A stretch of 30,046 nucleotides of DNA from JAYVJH01 sp043777595 (lineage in GTDB: Bacteria > Bacteroidota > Bacteroidia > Cytophagales > Spirosomataceae). Location: contig JAYWHT010000105.1 of assembly GCA_043777595.1 (NCBI GenBank), positions 1-30,046 on the forward strand, read 5' to 3'. How positions within the stretch are numbered: position 1 is the first letter of the stretch; the number at the start of each line of letters is the position of its first letter. The notes below the pieces were generated by a model, which saw only the letters and a list, made by a program, of their open reading frames with translations, made no database searches and was not told where the DNA came from. The position numbers and the translations under genes are program-made. Below, piece by piece: positions 1 through 7,582 of this stretch.

Positions 1-602
1 ACTCAAACCACCCAAGCGGAACAGATAGGTGCTGGGAGGCGTACCAAAAGATGTATGATGTTGGATATATGATACAGTCAAGTTTTCCAAAAAATATCAT
101 ACATCATACATCAAATATCTTACATCAAAACGACTATATAATCAATATTCAAGGCGATGAGCCATTTATTGACCCTGCACAAATAGACGAGTTGGGTGCA
201 ATGCTCGACGGTAACGTTGAGCTGGCCACACAAATGATAGCCGTCGATAACTCTGATGTGTTGTGGGACATGGGCGAGGTCAAAATTGTACTTAACGACC
301 AACACGAAGCCCTGTATTTTAGTCGGCAAGTGATTCCTTTCTTAAAAAATACCCCACAAGCCAACTGGCACGAATATCATCAGTACTATCGGCACGTAGG
401 TATGTATGCGTATCGGGCTGATGTTTTGCAAAAACTAACTGAACTACCCCCGTCATCGCTCGAAAAAGCGGAGTCGCTCGAGCAACTGCGTTGGCTCGAA
501 GCTGGCTTCAAAATCAAGTGTGTCGTTACCAAATACGACAGCCACTGCATAGACACTCCCGAAGATATTGAAAAAGTGTTGAGGTTGGTGGGTAGTTGGT
601 GA
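1..602 (+). CDS. kdsB: 3-deoxy-manno-octulosonate cytidylyltransferase, 5' end missing
   Basis: KdsB activates Kdo with CTP to CMP-Kdo in the cytoplasm for the inner core of LPS. The open frame runs off the left edge. The first full codon is at 3, and the residues before the first ATG (51) already read as the family motif SGTDRC, so ATG 51 is internal and not the start. Further family blocks follow: NIQGDEPFI, LYFSRQVIPF, HVGMYAYR, LEQLRWLE and DTPEDIEKV near the C terminus. Between SGTDRCWEAYQK and DYIINIQGDEP there are about 27 residues, where E. coli and Bacteroides KdsB (recalled, not aligned here) have about 5. This extra segment coincides with an inverted heptamer repeat, described separately. 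Roughly the first 60 residues, including the PARxxSTRxPGK nucleotide-binding part, lie outside the window. Identity is secure; whether the insertion leaves the enzyme active is unknown. Confidence 0.95.
   Translation, partial: SNHPSGTDRCWEAYQKMYDVGYMIQSSFPKNIIHHTSNILHQNDYIINIQGDEPFIDPAQIDELGAMLDGNVELATQMIAVDNSDVLWDMGEVKIVLNDQHEALYFSRQVIPFLKNTPQANWHEYHQYYRHVGMYAYRADVLQKLTELPPSSLEKAESLEQLRWLEAGFKIKCVVTKYDSHCIDTPEDIEKVLRLVGSW
51..130. repeat. Inverted array of degenerate heptamers inside kdsB
   Basis: On the right side, five consecutive 7-mers read ATCATAC (96-102), ATCATAC (103-109), ATCAAAT (110-116), ATCTTAC (117-123) and ATCAAAA (124-130). On the left side the reverse-complement unit GTATGAT appears at 53-59, with degenerate copies at 60-66 and 67-73. 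ATGTATGATGT (51-61) is exactly complementary to 101-111, so the element can fold into a hairpin with about 40 nt between the arms. It is translated as part of kdsB without breaking the frame. Short degenerate 7-nt tandem repeats are known in cyanobacteria and some Bacteroidota; that this belongs to such a family is inference. Confidence 0.75.
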
Positions 603-729
603 TTATTTGCGAAATTTGTAAATACTAATCTTATCACCCTCAAAAGCATTTACGTTTTCCTTTAATATTTACATATCTAAAAAAGGCTATTGATTTTATA
701 CAGCCACCAAAATTAGCAAAAAAATACCC

Positions 730-1545
730 ATGCAATCATTACAAAACAAAGTAGTTTGGATAACTGGCGCATCGTCGGGTATTGGTGAGGCATTGGCGCA
801 TGAGTTTGCTAAGAGAGGTGCAAAATTAGTGCTTTCGGCAAGGCGTGTCGAAGCATTGGCGCAAGTAAAACAATCGCTCAATCTACCCTCGGACTCTGTT
901 TTGGTGTTGCCGATGGATATGTTAGAGTTTGACAGTTTTCGGTCGAAGGTAGATATTGTAATGAGTCATTTTGGCCAAATCGATGTTATGGTTCACAACG
1001 CTGGCATGAGCCAACGGGGGCTTTTTGGCGAAACAACTGGCGCAGATGCCCAACGGCTGATGGATACTAACTTTACGAGTGTAGTAGTTTTGACAAAACT
1101 GGTTTTGCCTGTTATGGTTGCCCAGCAATCGGGTGCTTTTTTGGTAACGAGTAGCGTAAGTGGCAAACTCGGCACGGCCTACCGAACGATGTACGCCGCC
1201 TCAAAACACGCCCTACATGGTTTTTTTGATGGACTAAGAGGCGAAGTATGGCGAGATAACATATCTGTAACCATCGCTTGCCCTGGCTATATCAAAACTG
1301 ATTTGTCGTATAGTGCTATTGGTAAAAATGGCCAGCCGTATGGCCTCATGGACGAAAACCAAGCCAAAGGAATAGCCACCGATGTTTGCGCTCAAAAAAT
1401 GGTAAACGCCCTACAATCGGGCAAACATGAAGTAGTTATTGCTGGATTTATGGAAACATTAGGTACTATTTTAAAGCGATTTTCACCAGCACTACTTTGG
1501 CAGTTTACCAAAAACTATAGCATTAGGGCGGTTAAAAAAGTATGA
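730..1545 (+). CDS. Short-chain dehydrogenase/reductase (SDR)
   Basis: A classical SDR of 271 residues, predicted to be an NAD(P)-dependent oxidoreductase in the cytoplasm. The N-terminal Rossmann motif TGASSGIG is at residues 12-19 and the NAG motif at 90-92. The catalytic Ser lies in VTSSVSG near 140-144 and the YxxxK pair is Y155/K159 (YAASK). The CPGYIKTDL segment after it is typical of the family. An SARR segment after beta-strand 2 favours NADP(H) over NAD(H), which is inference. The substrate cannot be read from sequence. The closest general resemblance is to the DHRS7-like SDRs that act on lipids or steroids. It is separated by 73 bp from the hydrolase gene downstream and may be co-transcribed with it. 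Confidence 0.9.
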   Translation: MQSLQNKVVWITGASSGIGEALAHEFAKRGAKLVLSARRVEALAQVKQSLNLPSDSVLVLPMDMLEFDSFRSKVDIVMSHFGQIDVMVHNAGMSQRGLFGETTGADAQRLMDTNFTSVVVLTKLVLPVMVAQQSGAFLVTSSVSGKLGTAYRTMYAASKHALHGFFDGLRGEVWRDNISVTIACPGYIKTDLSYSAIGKNGQPYGLMDENQAKGIATDVCAQKMVNALQSGKHEVVIAGFMETLGTILKRFSPALLWQFTKNYSIRAVKKV

Positions 1546-1618
1546 TTGACTGCTAATAATTTTTGCTTAAATATTGATAATCAAACAGTTTAAGAATAAC
1601 AAAGACCCAACCACTATT

Positions 1619-2509
1619 ATGTTCGACCAAAAAGGAACAAAAGTACCCAGCAATGGCATTGAGATTTATTATGAGGGCTTCGGCAAAGCTACTAACCCAG
1701 CGGTGTTGCTTATCATGGGGCTCGATGCCCAGTGTGTTGTGTGGTCGATGGCTTTTATTGAGCCATTGGTAGCGGCTGGCTACTATGTCGTTAGGTTCGA
1801 CAACCGAGACATTGGGCTTTCGACTTGGATAACTGACTGGCAACGCCGCCAACCATATACCCTCGAAGACATGGCCAAAGATGCCGTTGGGCTATTGGAC
1901 TCGCTCAACATCAGGCAAGCGCACATTGTGGGAGCATCAATGGGCGGCATGATAGCACAGCGCATTGCTATTAGTCATTCAGAACGAGTACTGAGTCTGA
2001 CCTCAATTATGTCGTCAGGTTATGTACTCAATCCAAAAGCTACCAAAAAAATAGGGCTAAAAATCTTGTTTTCAGTAATGCCGTTTATTCTTAAAAATCT
2101 TAAAATAAAAAATAAACTCATTGACCAAGAGCCAACAGTCAAAAACTATGTAGCTACTTACCGAACGCTGGCTGGCACAAAATACCCCTTCAACCGTGAC
2201 TATTTCGAGCAGCTTTTTACTTGGTCTATCACCGTTCGGAAAGGCCAAAACCCCAAAGCCCGTTTGCAGCAATATGCTGCCATTGTAGCCTCTGGCTCTC
2301 GGCTTCAAGAACTGCCGCAAATCAAAGCCCCTACGCTGATACTACACGGCACTGGCGATAAATTAGTACCGCCGATTCATGCTCAAATTTATACCCAGCT
2401 TATTGCTCAAGCTCGAATGGTATGGTTGGAGGGCGTAGGCCACGAAATTCCAGCAGGTATTTTGCCACAAGTTCATGCAGAAATGTTAGCTTTGTTTAAA
2501 AATTCATAA
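1619..2509 (+). CDS. Alpha/beta hydrolase, RdmC-like
   Basis: A 296-residue alpha/beta-hydrolase. The open frame extends upstream to a TTG at 1574, but the ATG at 1619 is preferred because family similarity begins just after it. The nucleophile elbow is GASMGG (residues 105-110, Ser107), the acid is probably Asp247 in HGTGDKLVPP, and the base is His275 in GVGHEIP, so the triad is complete. The LLIMGLDAQ and VVRFDNRDIGLST blocks are typical of the subgroup that includes aclacinomycin methylesterase RdmC and many uncharacterised esterases. The natural substrate is unknown; a carboxyl ester is the default guess. It lies 6 bp upstream of the enoyl-CoA hydratase-like gene, so the two are almost certainly co-transcribed. 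Confidence 0.88.
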   Translation: MFDQKGTKVPSNGIEIYYEGFGKATNPAVLLIMGLDAQCVVWSMAFIEPLVAAGYYVVRFDNRDIGLSTWITDWQRRQPYTLEDMAKDAVGLLDSLNIRQAHIVGASMGGMIAQRIAISHSERVLSLTSIMSSGYVLNPKATKKIGLKILFSVMPFILKNLKIKNKLIDQEPTVKNYVATYRTLAGTKYPFNRDYFEQLFTWSITVRKGQNPKARLQQYAAIVASGSRLQELPQIKAPTLILHGTGDKLVPPIHAQIYTQLIAQARMVWLEGVGHEIPAGILPQVHAEMLALFKNS

Positions 2510-2515
2510 ATCGGT

Positions 2516-3271
2516 ATGTATCAAGATATTATTGTCAATCAAGCCAACGGCATCGCCCGTGTTACACTCAGCCGTCCATCGGTTTTGAATGCTATAAGTC
2601 CTAATTTGATTTCGGAACTGACTGATGCTACCCAGAAAATTGCGGCCGACGATTCGGTCAAAGTACTGATTGTGACGGGTGAAGGCCGTGCGTGGTCGGC
2701 AGGTGTGGATTTAAAGGCACTCAACGAAAGCATACAAGGGGGGCAGTTTTCAAACTTTGAAGTGATGGAAATGGGTGCCGACTTTATCAAAACACTGCAA
2801 GCCATGCCACAGGTTACGATTGCGATGGTCAATGGGTTTTGTTATACAGGTGCGACTGAATTTATGTTGGCTTTTGACTTGATTTATGCCGCCGACGAAG
2901 CCAAAATTGGTGATACACACGCCAAATGGGGTATTGCGCCCAAGTGGGGTATGACACAGCGACTACAACACAAAGTGGGCCTATCGAAAGCCATGGAGCT
3001 ATCATTTACGACCGAAGCCATATCGGGCAAAGAAGCCGAGCGCATTGGGTTGGTCAATAAATCTGTGCCTTTGTTGGACTTAGAAAAAACGGTTGATGCA
3101 GTGGCCGCCAAAATAATGGGCAACTCGGCTCAGACCATCGCCGCCATGAAATCGCTGTATTATTTTGGAGCAAATCACGGCCTTGCCAAAGGCTTGGAGT
3201 ATGAGTGGCAGTCTGAAATTGCGATCACAGACCGAGAAGAGTTTTTGAGAAATTTTGCTGTAAATAAATAG
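2516..3271 (+). CDS. Enoyl-CoA hydratase/isomerase family protein
   Basis: A 251-residue crotonase-fold protein, expected to act on acyl-CoA thioesters in the cytoplasm. The oxyanion-hole segments are visible as WSAGVDLKA (residues 60-68) and VNGFCYTGATE (105-115). Glu115 aligns with the first catalytic glutamate of enoyl-CoA hydratase (Glu144 in rat). The position of the second catalytic glutamate (Glu164) is occupied by His135 in GDTHAKWGIAPKWGMTQR, so simple syn-hydration may not be its reaction. Isomerase, hydrolase or another crotonase chemistry is possible. GDTHxxxGIxPxWGxxxR also occurs in a set of uncharacterised bacterial homologues (from memory). It sits 6 bp behind the hydrolase and 14 bp before mrdA. 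Confidence 0.88.
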   Translation: MYQDIIVNQANGIARVTLSRPSVLNAISPNLISELTDATQKIAADDSVKVLIVTGEGRAWSAGVDLKALNESIQGGQFSNFEVMEMGADFIKTLQAMPQVTIAMVNGFCYTGATEFMLAFDLIYAADEAKIGDTHAKWGIAPKWGMTQRLQHKVGLSKAMELSFTTEAISGKEAERIGLVNKSVPLLDLEKTVDAVAAKIMGNSAQTIAAMKSLYYFGANHGLAKGLEYEWQSEIAITDREEFLRNFAVNK

Positions 3272-3285
3272 TTACTAATTGGGAA

Positions 3286-5199
3286 ATGTTAGAAAACAGA
3301 AAGTATTTTATTTATGGGTTTTTTATACTCACGGGCTTGATTTATCTTGGTCGGTTGTTGTATTTGCAGGTATTTGATAAAACGTATGAGACTTCGACCA
3401 ATTCAATCAGAAAAATAACTGACACTCCATTTCGTGGCCTGATATATGACCGAAGCGGCAAGCAGGTAGTTCATAACACTCCCAGTTATGATATTTATGT
3501 AACGCCCCGAAAAACAAACATTACTGATACTGCTGCTTTTTGTAGTTTATTGAAAATCGACAAGCCAATGTTTGATAGCTTGATGACAAGAGCAAAAATC
3601 TACTCAAAAGTTAAGCCTTCGTTGTTTATTGGTGATTTGAGTAAAGAAGCCTTTGCCCAAATTCAAGATGCAATGGTGGACTATGATGGTTTTGAATATC
3701 AAAAAAATGCCGTCAGAAGTTACAACACCAAGTCTATGGCACATGCACTGGGATATGTGAGCCAGATTTCACAAAAACAACTCGACCGACAGGAGGACGA
3801 TTATTATAGGCAAGGCGACATGGTTGGGCAGACTGGTTTGGAGCGGTTTTATGAACAACAACTGCGTGGCCAGCGAGGTGTGCGCTATGTGATGCAAGAC
3901 GTAAGAGGCATAGACAAAGGCCGCTGGAAAGACGGCAAGGCTGACACGATGGCTGTGGCTGGTCAAAATTTATATATGGGCATAGACCTGTCGCTACAAG
4001 AGTTGGTGGATAGCCTCATGCAGCAAAAAGCGGGTGCAGTGGTAGCCATCGAGCCTTCGACAGGCCAGGTGCTGGCTATTTCGTCTGCACCATCGTTTGA
4101 CCCTTCACTGTTGTCATCGTCCAATTTTTCTAAAAACTACGGTCGGCTCATTACCGACCCCTACAAGATAATGTTAGACAAGTCTATTAGCTCATACTAC
4201 CGACCAGGCTCAACGTTCAAGACCGTGCAGGCGTTGGCTGCCATGCAAGATGGCGCAATTGGCCCTGGGGCGGCTTTTGGCCATGCAGGCGTAAAAATGA
4301 AATGCCACCCACACCCACCAGCGGGGAGTGTTCATAGTGCCATTCAGTGGTCGTGCAATCCTTATTTTTATTATGTATTCAAAAAAATGATATACCACAA
4401 CAGCGAGCGTAACACTTTCAAATCGTCTCGTATTGGCCTCGAAAACTGGGCAGGATACATGGGTCGTTTTGGTTTTAGTGGCCGTTTGGGTATTGATTTG
4501 TTCAACGAAGCCATTGGTACACTACCCGATGCGGCCTATTTTGATAAAATTAGGGGTAAAAACCAATGGCGTTTTGGGCAGTTTGCTTCGATGGGCATTG
4601 GTGAGGGAGAGTTACAAATTACACCACTCAAAATCGCTAACTTGACGGCAACCATCGCCAATCGAGGCTGGTACATTACGCCACACATCGTAACTGGCAT
4701 AGGCAAACAAGGCGAGGTATTGCCACAATTTAAAGAAAGACACGAAACCAAGGTAAACAAAAGCTACTTTGAAGAAGTAATCAATGGTATGGAAATGGCC
4801 ATTGTCAGAGGTACATTCGACCGTTCGGCAATTATTCCAGGGATTCAGATGTGCGGCAAAACGGGTACATCGCAGACCAAAAACCCCAAACATCCTCACT
4901 CTATTTTTATGGCCTTTGCCCCAAAATATAACCCCAAGATTGCGGTAGCTGTGTTTTTGGAAGACGCTGGCTATGGTGGTTTTCATGCTGGGCCGATTGC
5001 TTCGTTAGTCATCGAAAAATACCTGAAAGGCGAAATACAACGCAAGGCTTATGCTCAAAAATGGATAGCCAAAAACTATTTACAGTTTGTACCCATCAGA
5101 GGCCGAAAGCCGATAGTGGCCATTGGCGCACAAAAAGCCGTAGTAAGGTCTGCTGACTCAGTAAAAAAAGACAGTATCAAATCACTCAAAATCAAATAG
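3286..5199 (+). CDS. mrdA: Penicillin-binding protein 2 (peptidoglycan DD-transpeptidase)
   Basis: PBP2 cross-links peptidoglycan during side-wall growth as partner of the glycosyltransferase RodA. It has 637 residues, the usual family length. A single N-terminal membrane anchor lies at about residues 8-28. The dimerisation domain contains RGLIYDRSG (50-58) and GQTGLERFYE (181-190). The transpeptidase domain carries all three active-site motifs: S309-T-F-K312, S356-C-N358 and K525-T-G-T528. The C-terminal tail is Lys-rich. rodA follows after 11 bp, the conserved mrdA-rodA order. The mreBCD genes that often precede the pair are not present; a hydrolase and a crotonase gene stand there instead. 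Confidence 0.96.
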   Translation: MLENRKYFIYGFFILTGLIYLGRLLYLQVFDKTYETSTNSIRKITDTPFRGLIYDRSGKQVVHNTPSYDIYVTPRKTNITDTAAFCSLLKIDKPMFDSLMTRAKIYSKVKPSLFIGDLSKEAFAQIQDAMVDYDGFEYQKNAVRSYNTKSMAHALGYVSQISQKQLDRQEDDYYRQGDMVGQTGLERFYEQQLRGQRGVRYVMQDVRGIDKGRWKDGKADTMAVAGQNLYMGIDLSLQELVDSLMQQKAGAVVAIEPSTGQVLAISSAPSFDPSLLSSSNFSKNYGRLITDPYKIMLDKSISSYYRPGSTFKTVQALAAMQDGAIGPGAAFGHAGVKMKCHPHPPAGSVHSAIQWSCNPYFYYVFKKMIYHNSERNTFKSSRIGLENWAGYMGRFGFSGRLGIDLFNEAIGTLPDAAYFDKIRGKNQWRFGQFASMGIGEGELQITPLKIANLTATIANRGWYITPHIVTGIGKQGEVLPQFKERHETKVNKSYFEEVINGMEMAIVRGTFDRSAIIPGIQMCGKTGTSQTKNPKHPHSIFMAFAPKYNPKIAVAVFLEDAGYGGFHAGPIASLVIEKYLKGEIQRKAYAQKWIAKNYLQFVPIRGRKPIVAIGAQKAVVRSADSVKKDSIKSLKIK

Positions 5200-5210
5200 T
5201 ATTTATAGCA

Positions 5211-6497
5211 ATGGCTCGTCAAAACGAACATATCGCACACAACTTAGACTGGCTCACGGTGGTCATTTATGTTGCCTGCGTTACGTGGGGGTTGTTTAGT
5301 ATCTATGCGGCCATCTACGACCCCGAAAACCCAACAAAACTATTCGACCTCTCCAACAGTGCGGGTAAGCAGCTTATGTTTATTAGTACTTCGATGCTCT
5401 TAATTATTGCCATTTTAGTGATTGACTACCGATTTTGGGAAACTTTTGGCGAAGTTGTCTATTGGATTTGTATCGCTTTGTTGGTTACGGTACTTTTTTT
5501 TGGTGCCAATATCAAGGGGTCGCACTCTTGGTTTAAGTTGGGGGGGTTTTCGTTGCAGCCTGCCGAATTTGCCAAAATCGGCACTTCGCTCATGCTCGCT
5601 CGGTATTTGAGCCGTACCAACGTCAATTTGTCTAAATTTAAAGACATGCTCTGGGTAGCTGGTATTGTGCTTTTACCTGCCGTTTTGATTTTGATTTCGC
5701 ACGAAATGGGCGTAATGCTCGTCTTCGCTTCTTTTATGTTTGTGTTATATCGTGAGGGTGTCCCGCCAATATATCCAGTCGTCTTTCTGTCGTCAATCAT
5801 TCTTTTTGTACTGACCTTGTTTTTTTCAAAGCTGTACGTTATTGCTGGGTTGGTTGTGGTGGGGTTGCTGGTTTATCGGTTTCTTATTCCTCATTATGAA
5901 CGAAACCTACGCAGCTTTCGGCAAGTCGCTGGTGTAGTTGGCCTGATGACGTTGTATGTAGGTAGTACCGATTTTATTTTTAATAATTTACTCGAAAAAC
6001 ACCAAAAAATGAGAATATTGGTATTGATTGATCCCTACGCCGACCCTCGAAAAGCCGGCTGGAACGTCATACAGTCCAAGATAGCCATCGGTACGGGGCA
6101 GTTGTGGGGTAAGGGATATTTGCAAGGTACGCAAACCAAATTTGACTTTGTGCCAGAGCAAAACACTGATTTTATTTTTTGCACTATTGGCGAAGAACAG
6201 GGCTTTATGGGTAGCCTACTATTGATTTGCTTGTTGCTGGGCCTTGTTGTACGCATTGTTACACTCGCCGAGCGGCAGCGTACACGTTTTGCGAGGGTAT
6301 TTGGCTACTGTCTGGCCGGGGTTTTGTTTTTTCATTTTTTGGTCAATCTGGGTATGACCATCGGCTTTATGCCTGTCATTGGTATTCCGCTGCCATTTTT
6401 TAGTTATGGCGGCTCGTCGCTTTGGGGGTTTACTATCTTTTTGTTTATTTTTTTAAAGTTAGACTCGCAGCGACCTTTTACACTGGCGAGGGGATAA
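5211..6497 (+). CDS. rodA: Rod shape-determining peptidoglycan glycosyltransferase RodA
   Basis: A SEDS-family integral membrane protein of 428 residues that polymerises lipid II into glycan strands together with PBP2. About ten hydrophobic segments are visible. Family signatures include GSHSWFKLGGFSLQPAEFAK (residues 103-122), the long extracellular loop ending FDFVPEQNTDFIF (311-323) with the PExxTDF block required for SEDS activity, GEEQGF (327-332), and the late GIPLPFFSYGGSS segment. It is slightly longer than E. coli RodA (about 370), the extra length lying mainly around residues 190-260. It is translationally close to mrdA upstream and 50 bp ahead of the kinase-like gene. Confidence 0.96.
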   Translation: MARQNEHIAHNLDWLTVVIYVACVTWGLFSIYAAIYDPENPTKLFDLSNSAGKQLMFISTSMLLIIAILVIDYRFWETFGEVVYWICIALLVTVLFFGANIKGSHSWFKLGGFSLQPAEFAKIGTSLMLARYLSRTNVNLSKFKDMLWVAGIVLLPAVLILISHEMGVMLVFASFMFVLYREGVPPIYPVVFLSSIILFVLTLFFSKLYVIAGLVVVGLLVYRFLIPHYERNLRSFRQVAGVVGLMTLYVGSTDFIFNNLLEKHQKMRILVLIDPYADPRKAGWNVIQSKIAIGTGQLWGKGYLQGTQTKFDFVPEQNTDFIFCTIGEEQGFMGSLLLICLLLGLVVRIVTLAERQRTRFARVFGYCLAGVLFFHFLVNLGMTIGFMPVIGIPLPFFSYGGSSLWGFTIFLFIFLKLDSQRPFTLARG

Positions 6498-6547
6498 CAC
6501 CACTTTGTCAATGATTAAGTCATTGCACTCAATTAACGACTATAACC

Positions 6548-7570
6548 ATGGCTATCATTTCCCGAAAAAAAATACCTTTCAAAATCAACCCTGCGCTTCG
6601 CAACTATCTTATTAGCTACAATCGTGAGGTCGATATGCCGATACATTACCCGTATTTGCTGCGCTACGATAACGCCATACCGCTCTACGACAAAAAAGGC
6701 TCTGATACGTTTTGGGAAACGGTTTTTTATCCTCAGAGCGACATCGAAGAGGTATATCATTCGCTCAAAACAATATATGCCGACCTCAAAGCCGACGGCG
6801 ATATGTCGGTGATGAGCCACCTTTATGTAGATCGTGTCGATTTGTGTTCTTATGGCAACTCCAAGCCGTTTCGTATCAGAATTGTCAATAAAGTCAATGA
6901 TAACTTCGACTATTTTTATATCAAAAACGCCGATGCTTCTCGTATCTATGGTCTCGAATTAGAGCATATTCTGTCGCCCAATCGCATCAGTTACCTTACC
7001 AGTGGAGACACGCTCATCGAAGAACACATTGCAGGGATTCCAGGCGATATGTTTATCAAAAACTATTTGGACGCTCCCAACCAAAACTCGATACGGCTCT
7101 GCAAAGAGTTTGTGAAGTTCAACGAACGCTGTTTTGTAAGGCTATTGGGCGATATGCACTCCAGCAATTTTGTGGTCGATATTACCCCAGACTTTGAAGA
7201 AATTTATTACCGCATTAGGTCTATTGACTTCGACCAACAAAGCTATGAAGGTAAACGGACGGTATATATGCCGCAGTATTTCAAACAAAACAATGCACTC
7301 ATTGAGTTGGGCATGAAATGTCTGTCGTCTGAAAGTGTGCATCAATACCAAACCGAAGAGCGAGCCTTGATTGCTGGCCGCATCAGAGTAGAGCGGGGCC
7401 GCATCGAAGACTTGATGAGCATCATGCGAACCGATACCATATCGCTGCCGCAGCACATAGACCAACTTAAAGCCGAGCTGGCGGTTTATTACAACAAAAA
7501 AGACTTTTTGAAGTGCCGCACTATGGGCGAAATAGTCCAACGAAGTTTAGAATTAGTGTCGGTGCATTGA
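6548..7570 (+). CDS. Uncharacterised protein with a diverged kinase-like (APH-type) core
   Basis: A cytoplasmic protein of 340 residues with no signal peptide or membrane span. I do not recognise it as a named family. Its order of motifs fits the protein kinase/aminoglycoside phosphotransferase fold. FYIK126 resembles the beta-3 lysine strand. GLELEH (135-140) could supply the helix-C glutamate. LIEEHIAGIPG (156-166) resembles a hinge, GDMHSSN (201-207) matches the catalytic-loop pattern with Asp202 and Asn207, and SIDFD (225-229) matches the metal-binding IDF(G/D). A glycine-rich loop is not obvious. The first 100 residues and last 80 are outside this core. Gene order (rodA, 50 bp gap) suggests co-transcription with the cell-wall pair; it converges on purF with 12 bp between stops. 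The kinase-fold assignment is inference from motifs. Confidence 0.7.
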   Translation: MAIISRKKIPFKINPALRNYLISYNREVDMPIHYPYLLRYDNAIPLYDKKGSDTFWETVFYPQSDIEEVYHSLKTIYADLKADGDMSVMSHLYVDRVDLCSYGNSKPFRIRIVNKVNDNFDYFYIKNADASRIYGLELEHILSPNRISYLTSGDTLIEEHIAGIPGDMFIKNYLDAPNQNSIRLCKEFVKFNERCFVRLLGDMHSSNFVVDITPDFEEIYYRIRSIDFDQQSYEGKRTVYMPQYFKQNNALIELGMKCLSSESVHQYQTEERALIAGRIRVERGRIEDLMSIMRTDTISLPQHIDQLKAELAVYYNKKDFLKCRTMGEIVQRSLELVSVH

Positions 7571-7582
7571 GGTATCTCGTTT

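Noticed and set aside
96..130. Heptamer array as a CRISPR array
   Set aside because: Units are 7 nt, contiguous, without spacers, and lie inside a coding gene.
51..602. kdsB starting at ATG 51
   Set aside because: Codons 3-50 in the same frame already encode the conserved SGTDRC block, so the gene begins left of the window and ATG 51 belongs to the inserted repeat.
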